From assembly GCA_023392595.1 (NCBI GenBank), contig JAEVYU010000046.1, positions 1-64,000 on the forward strand: a stretch of DNA of 64,000 nucleotides. Direction: 5' to 3'. Position numbers and translations under genes: made by a program. Below the pieces are notes generated by a model. That model was not told the DNA's origin, made no database searches, and worked only from the letters and a program-made list of their open reading frames with translations. Shown in pieces: positions 61,499 to 64,000 of this stretch. Numbering within the stretch: the first letter of the stretch is position 1; each line of letters begins with the position of its first letter. The DNA comes from Bacillota bacterium. GTDB taxonomy: Bacteria; Bacillota; UBA4882; UBA8346.

Positions 61499-62542
61499 AT
61501 GACAGAATTTAATCGCGAAGATCATCCCCACCGGCGGAGAAATCCTTTAACCGGCGCCTGGGTTCTGGTATCACCGCACCGCACCAAAAGGCCTTGGACC
61601 GGCCAGGTTGAGAAACCGGTTCCCGATGATAAACCGGAATATGATCCCGGCTGTTACCTTTGCCCTGGAAATGAAAGGGCCGGGGGATTTAAAAATCCTC
61701 AATATACGGATACATTTACTTTTGTAAACGATTTTTCGGCTTTGCTTTCCGACACTCCGCCCGGGGACGACGATAACTTCTTTTTCCGCACCGAAAGTGT
61801 CCGGGGAATTTGCAAAGTTTTGATTTTTTCCCCGTCCCACCGCTTGACTTTGCCGACCATGGAACCGGATGATCTCCTGAAAGTGGCTGAAATGTGGCAA
61901 AAAGAGTTTCGGGAACTGAGTACTTTACCGGATATCCATTACATCCAAATTTTTGAAAACAAAGGTTCCATGATGGGTTGCAGCATGCCCCATCCCCATG
62001 GCCAACTTTGGGCTTCCCAAAGTATTCCCGATGAGATTATCAAGAAATGCAATTCCCAGGCGGATTATTTTCAAAAACACGGCCGGCCGCTGTTGCTGGA
62101 TTATGTGGAGCAGGAATTAAAACAGGATGAACGGGTCGTTTATGCCAATGAAAGTTTTGTTGTATTGGTGCCTTTTTGGGCGGTATGGCCTTATGAGACC
62201 ATGATCGTTCCCCGGAAACAACTGAGCACGATTGCTGATTTTTCCCAAAACGACCTCAAGCTTTTAATGGATGCGGTCAAGGTCTTGACGGTGAAATACG
62301 ATAATATGTTTGAAACTTCGTTCCCTTACTCGGCGGGGATGCACCAGAGCCCTTGCGATGGCAACGATCATCCCGGATTTATCTGGCACATGCTGTTTTA
62401 TCCGCCGTTACTCCGCAGTGCGACCATTAAGAAATTTATGGTCGGTTACGAACTCCTTGCCGAGCCGCAACGGGATATTACCCCGGAAGCCAGCGCCCGG
62501 CGACTGAAGGAACTTTCGACTGTCCATTATCTACAGAAGTAA
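61499..62542 (+). CDS. galT: Galactose-1-phosphate uridylyltransferase
   Basis: 347 residues, a HIT-superfamily transferase of the E. coli type. RRRNPLTGAWVLVSPHRTKR at the start, PHPHGQLW with nucleophile His167 (HPHGQ from 165), and the later GFIWHMLFYPPLLRS. It exchanges galactose-1-phosphate with UDP-glucose in the Leloir pathway, which fits the alpha-galactosidase far upstream. Start at ATG 61499 with AAGGAAGG about nine bases upstream. No galK or galE is nearby. Confidence 0.93.
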   Translation: MTEFNREDHPHRRRNPLTGAWVLVSPHRTKRPWTGQVEKPVPDDKPEYDPGCYLCPGNERAGGFKNPQYTDTFTFVNDFSALLSDTPPGDDDNFFFRTESVRGICKVLIFSPSHRLTLPTMEPDDLLKVAEMWQKEFRELSTLPDIHYIQIFENKGSMMGCSMPHPHGQLWASQSIPDEIIKKCNSQADYFQKHGRPLLLDYVEQELKQDERVVYANESFVVLVPFWAVWPYETMIVPRKQLSTIADFSQNDLKLLMDAVKVLTVKYDNMFETSFPYSAGMHQSPCDGNDHPGFIWHMLFYPPLLRSATIKKFMVGYELLAEPQRDITPEASARRLKELSTVHYLQK

Positions 62543-62671
62543 ATTTTTGGACTTAGTCCAGAGATCGCAGGCTATCTTTAAAAAATTACCATAAAGGTCA
62601 TGAAGTATCGCAGGTAGAGGACTTTATCCACAAGCCGCGACTTTGCTTCGTGACTTTTTTATTCATAATCA

Positions 62672-62835
62672 TGGATTCTATATATATTGCATTAATTTTT
62701 TTTTAGAAAAAGTCGGGCCTAAAAAAAGTTAACGGAGATAGGATTTACAGGATTAAGACCTGGTAAAAATGGGCTGCAAAAATTCATAGGGTTTTAAAAA
62801 AATCCTGTAAATCCATAAAATCATGTTAATCCTGT
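62672..62835 (-). repeat. Dispersed repeat A, copy 2 (reverse orientation)
   Basis: Read on the minus strand it follows copy 1 block by block: ACATGATTTTATGGATTT, TTTAAAACCC, GCAGCCCA, AGGTCTTAATC, AACTTTTTTTAGGCC, AATATATATAGAA. Non-coding. It fills most of the spacer between galT and gmhB; upstream of it only a weak hairpin with a T run near 62632-62660 is seen. Confidence 0.75.
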
Positions 62836-62862
62836 TTAAGTTCTTTTCACTTGGGTTTGCGT

Positions 62863-63390
62863 TCATGGTCTAGCATTCACTTCGGCCTGGAGAATGATTG
62901 CCACCGCTTCCAGGAGATTGTCGCAATAGTAATCGGCAGCCACATCATGGTTTCCGATCTTTATCGTATGGCAACCTCCGTTGGCGCCTGCCAGAATATC
63001 CGGCTCGCGGTCCCCAATCATCCAGGAGCGCTTTAAGTCAATGGGGTGCTTTTCGGCGAGAGCAAGAAGCATTCCCGGTTTTGGCTTCCGGCAATTACAG
63101 GGTTGATGATAGTGGGGACAATAAACGATCTCATCGACACGGGCATTTTCAGCTTGAAGCAATTTTTTTAAATGGGCGTGAATGTTTTCCAAGTCCCCAG
63201 CGGTAAAAAAGCCTAGTTCAATACCGCCTTGATTGGTTACAACATAGACCGGATAACCGGCCTGGTTTAACTTCCGGATGGCAGAGGCGGTCCAGGGATA
63301 GAGGACCAAATCCTTGGGTTTGTTCACTGAAATTCGGTTATCATTGATAACGCCGTCCCGGTCTAAAAAAACCGCTTCTTTTTTCACCAA
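62863..63390 (-). CDS. gmhB: D-glycero-D-manno-heptose 1,7-bisphosphate 7-phosphatase-like HAD protein
   Basis: 175 residues. HAD motif I VFLDRDGVIND with Asp10 and Asp12, motif II VVTNQGG, the zinc loop CPHYHQPCNC (Cys91, His93, Cys98, Cys100) and motif III/IV GDREPDILA. This combination is typical of GmhB, which makes heptose-1-phosphate for lipopolysaccharide core or S-layer glycans. No other heptose gene is adjacent; histidinol-phosphatase activity is a known alternative. The start (TTG 63390 or GTG 63387) is uncertain. Confidence 0.85.
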   Translation of the reverse strand: MVKKEAVFLDRDGVINDNRISVNKPKDLVLYPWTASAIRKLNQAGYPVYVVTNQGGIELGFFTAGDLENIHAHLKKLLQAENARVDEIVYCPHYHQPCNCRKPKPGMLLALAEKHPIDLKRSWMIGDREPDILAGANGGCHTIKIGNHDVAADYYCDNLLEAVAIILQAEVNARP

Positions 63391-63799
63391 AGCAGGATGG
63401 CTCCTCGATTGTTATTCATTTCTCGATAGGATTCCCAAGAATGAAAATATTATTGTTTTTTCGCGGTATCATCATTCAAACCTATGAACGTTTGATTCTT
63501 TTATCATGGCGCCATAATCGCTGCCTTCTTTGAATAAGCAGCCGGGGTTGACCGGAAACGAACGCCGAAATGTTGATGGAGGGGAAAAACGGACGGAGCG
63601 ATGAGTCCGACTCAATGTCGTCAAGCTGAGTTGTAAAAAAACCAGAAAATGATGTTTGATTCCATTTCCACCCCAACGTGAATGATGGGGCCAGGTATAT
63701 TAAAAAACGTTCTAAAGGCCTTCCAGGCCTCGGTGTCGTGTTTTATCACAGCTTCAAAGCATAACCTATCCCTGGAATATCTTGATATTCCTAAGAAAT
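63391..63799. other. Spacer without a supported gene
   Basis: No credible gene or regulatory motif was found. A 64-codon minus-strand frame (63482-63676) has no ribosome binding site and no recognisable sequence. The region may be decayed 5' sequence of the RHS-like frame that follows. Confidence 0.4.
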
Positions 63800-64000
63800 A
63801 TGCTGGCGTATTTTAGGCTTGGAAACGCGCTCTCCAGCATTGACACGAAGTATAATGAAGTAAAGTACGAATATTCTGATAATTACAAATCAGCTTACCT
63901 TACCCGGGTATATCTTCCAGACAGGAATCAGACCCTGGCCACTTATAGCTATGATTTTGACTTAGGAAGACCCTTGACGGTGACCGATCCGAAACAGAAT
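63800..64000 (+). CDS. RHS/YD-repeat protein, partial (runs off the window)
   Basis: The frame from ATG 63800 continues past the window end. It reads LGNALSSIDTKYNEVKYEYS, then TYSYDFDLGRPLTVTDPKQ, where Y-D-x-x-x-G-R-L/P-x-x-V-T-D-P is the classic YD repeat of RHS/wapA-like surface or toxin proteins. No ribosome binding site precedes it and such proteins begin with long unique regions, so this could be a 5'-truncated copy or internal piece. The frame is open from 63716. Confidence 0.6.
   Translation, partial: MLAYFRLGNALSSIDTKYNEVKYEYSDNYKSAYLTRVYLPDRNQTLATYSYDFDLGRPLTVTDPKQN

Noticed and set aside
63590..63650. Possible hammerhead ribozyme (GATGAGTCCGA stretch)
   Set aside because: The core would need CTGATGA and a matching GAAA with three stems; the first core is CGATGAG and the stems do not form.
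63482..63676. 64-codon minus-strand frame
   Set aside because: No ribosome binding site, no family resemblance, in a probably decayed spacer.

Overview
The window looks like a chromosomal segment of a Bacillota (Firmicutes) bacterium. The best evidence is the gene order rimP-nusA-ylxR-ylxQ-infB-rbfA-nrnA-truB-ribF, followed by ppdK, together with strong GGAGG ribosome binding sites, frequent TTG starts and several promoters of the sigma-H (Spo0H) type. Two genes hint at a two-membrane envelope: a heptose-bisphosphate phosphatase (gmhB) and a sugar-binding protein without a lipobox. A deep-branching, Gram-negative-staining lineage such as Limnochordia/Hydrogenispora would fit, but that placement is inference. 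No rRNA, tRNA, CRISPR array, transposase or prophage was seen.

Layout. 1-9100 is a loose accessory region: a small unknown protein, an RmlD-like reductase, two GNAT acetyltransferases, an acyltransferase-3, an alpha/beta hydrolase, a membrane protein, a VOC protein, an unknown 252-residue protein, a PhzF remnant, and intergenic spacers full of repeats and foldable elements. 9150-20000 is a sugar island. A LacI regulator precedes an ABC sugar importer (binding protein and two permeases) and a GH36 alpha-galactosidase. Converging on it is a minus-strand operon of ROK regulator, xylulokinase and xylose isomerase-family protein, with one bidirectional terminator between them. 20350-41600 holds a chemoreceptor, MFS and EamA transporters, a YgiQ-type radical SAM protein, a lipase-like exported protein, two small peptidoglycan- or amidase-type enzymes, an ABC-F protein, msrA-msrB, a VanW protein, pyruvoyl arginine decarboxylase, an orphan histidine kinase and a TPR protein. 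41620-50610 is the compact translation/transcription operon with overlapping genes and a recognisable promoter and leader hairpin. 50640-64000 contains two small membrane proteins, ppdK with a structured leader, two paralogous chemoreceptors flanking a DUF362 ferredoxin protein and a DegV protein, galT, gmhB, and the start of an RHS/YD-repeat reading frame cut by the window edge.

How the genes fit together. Alpha-galactosidase, importer and galT suggest uptake and breakdown of alpha-galactosides through galactose-1-phosphate. XylA/XylB feed xylose into the pentose phosphate pathway. PpdK interconverts pyruvate and PEP.

Most notable observations: (1) infB appears to start at an ATA codon placed at the right distance from a GGAGGTGA site. 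(2) Seven spacers carry a GCAGGAATT-like box exactly 14 nt from GAAT, matching the sigma-H consensus; in one, a TGAAAATTTTCA palindrome lies inside the promoter spacer of the sugar operon. (3) At least three dispersed intergenic repeat families and one unique three-stem element are present.
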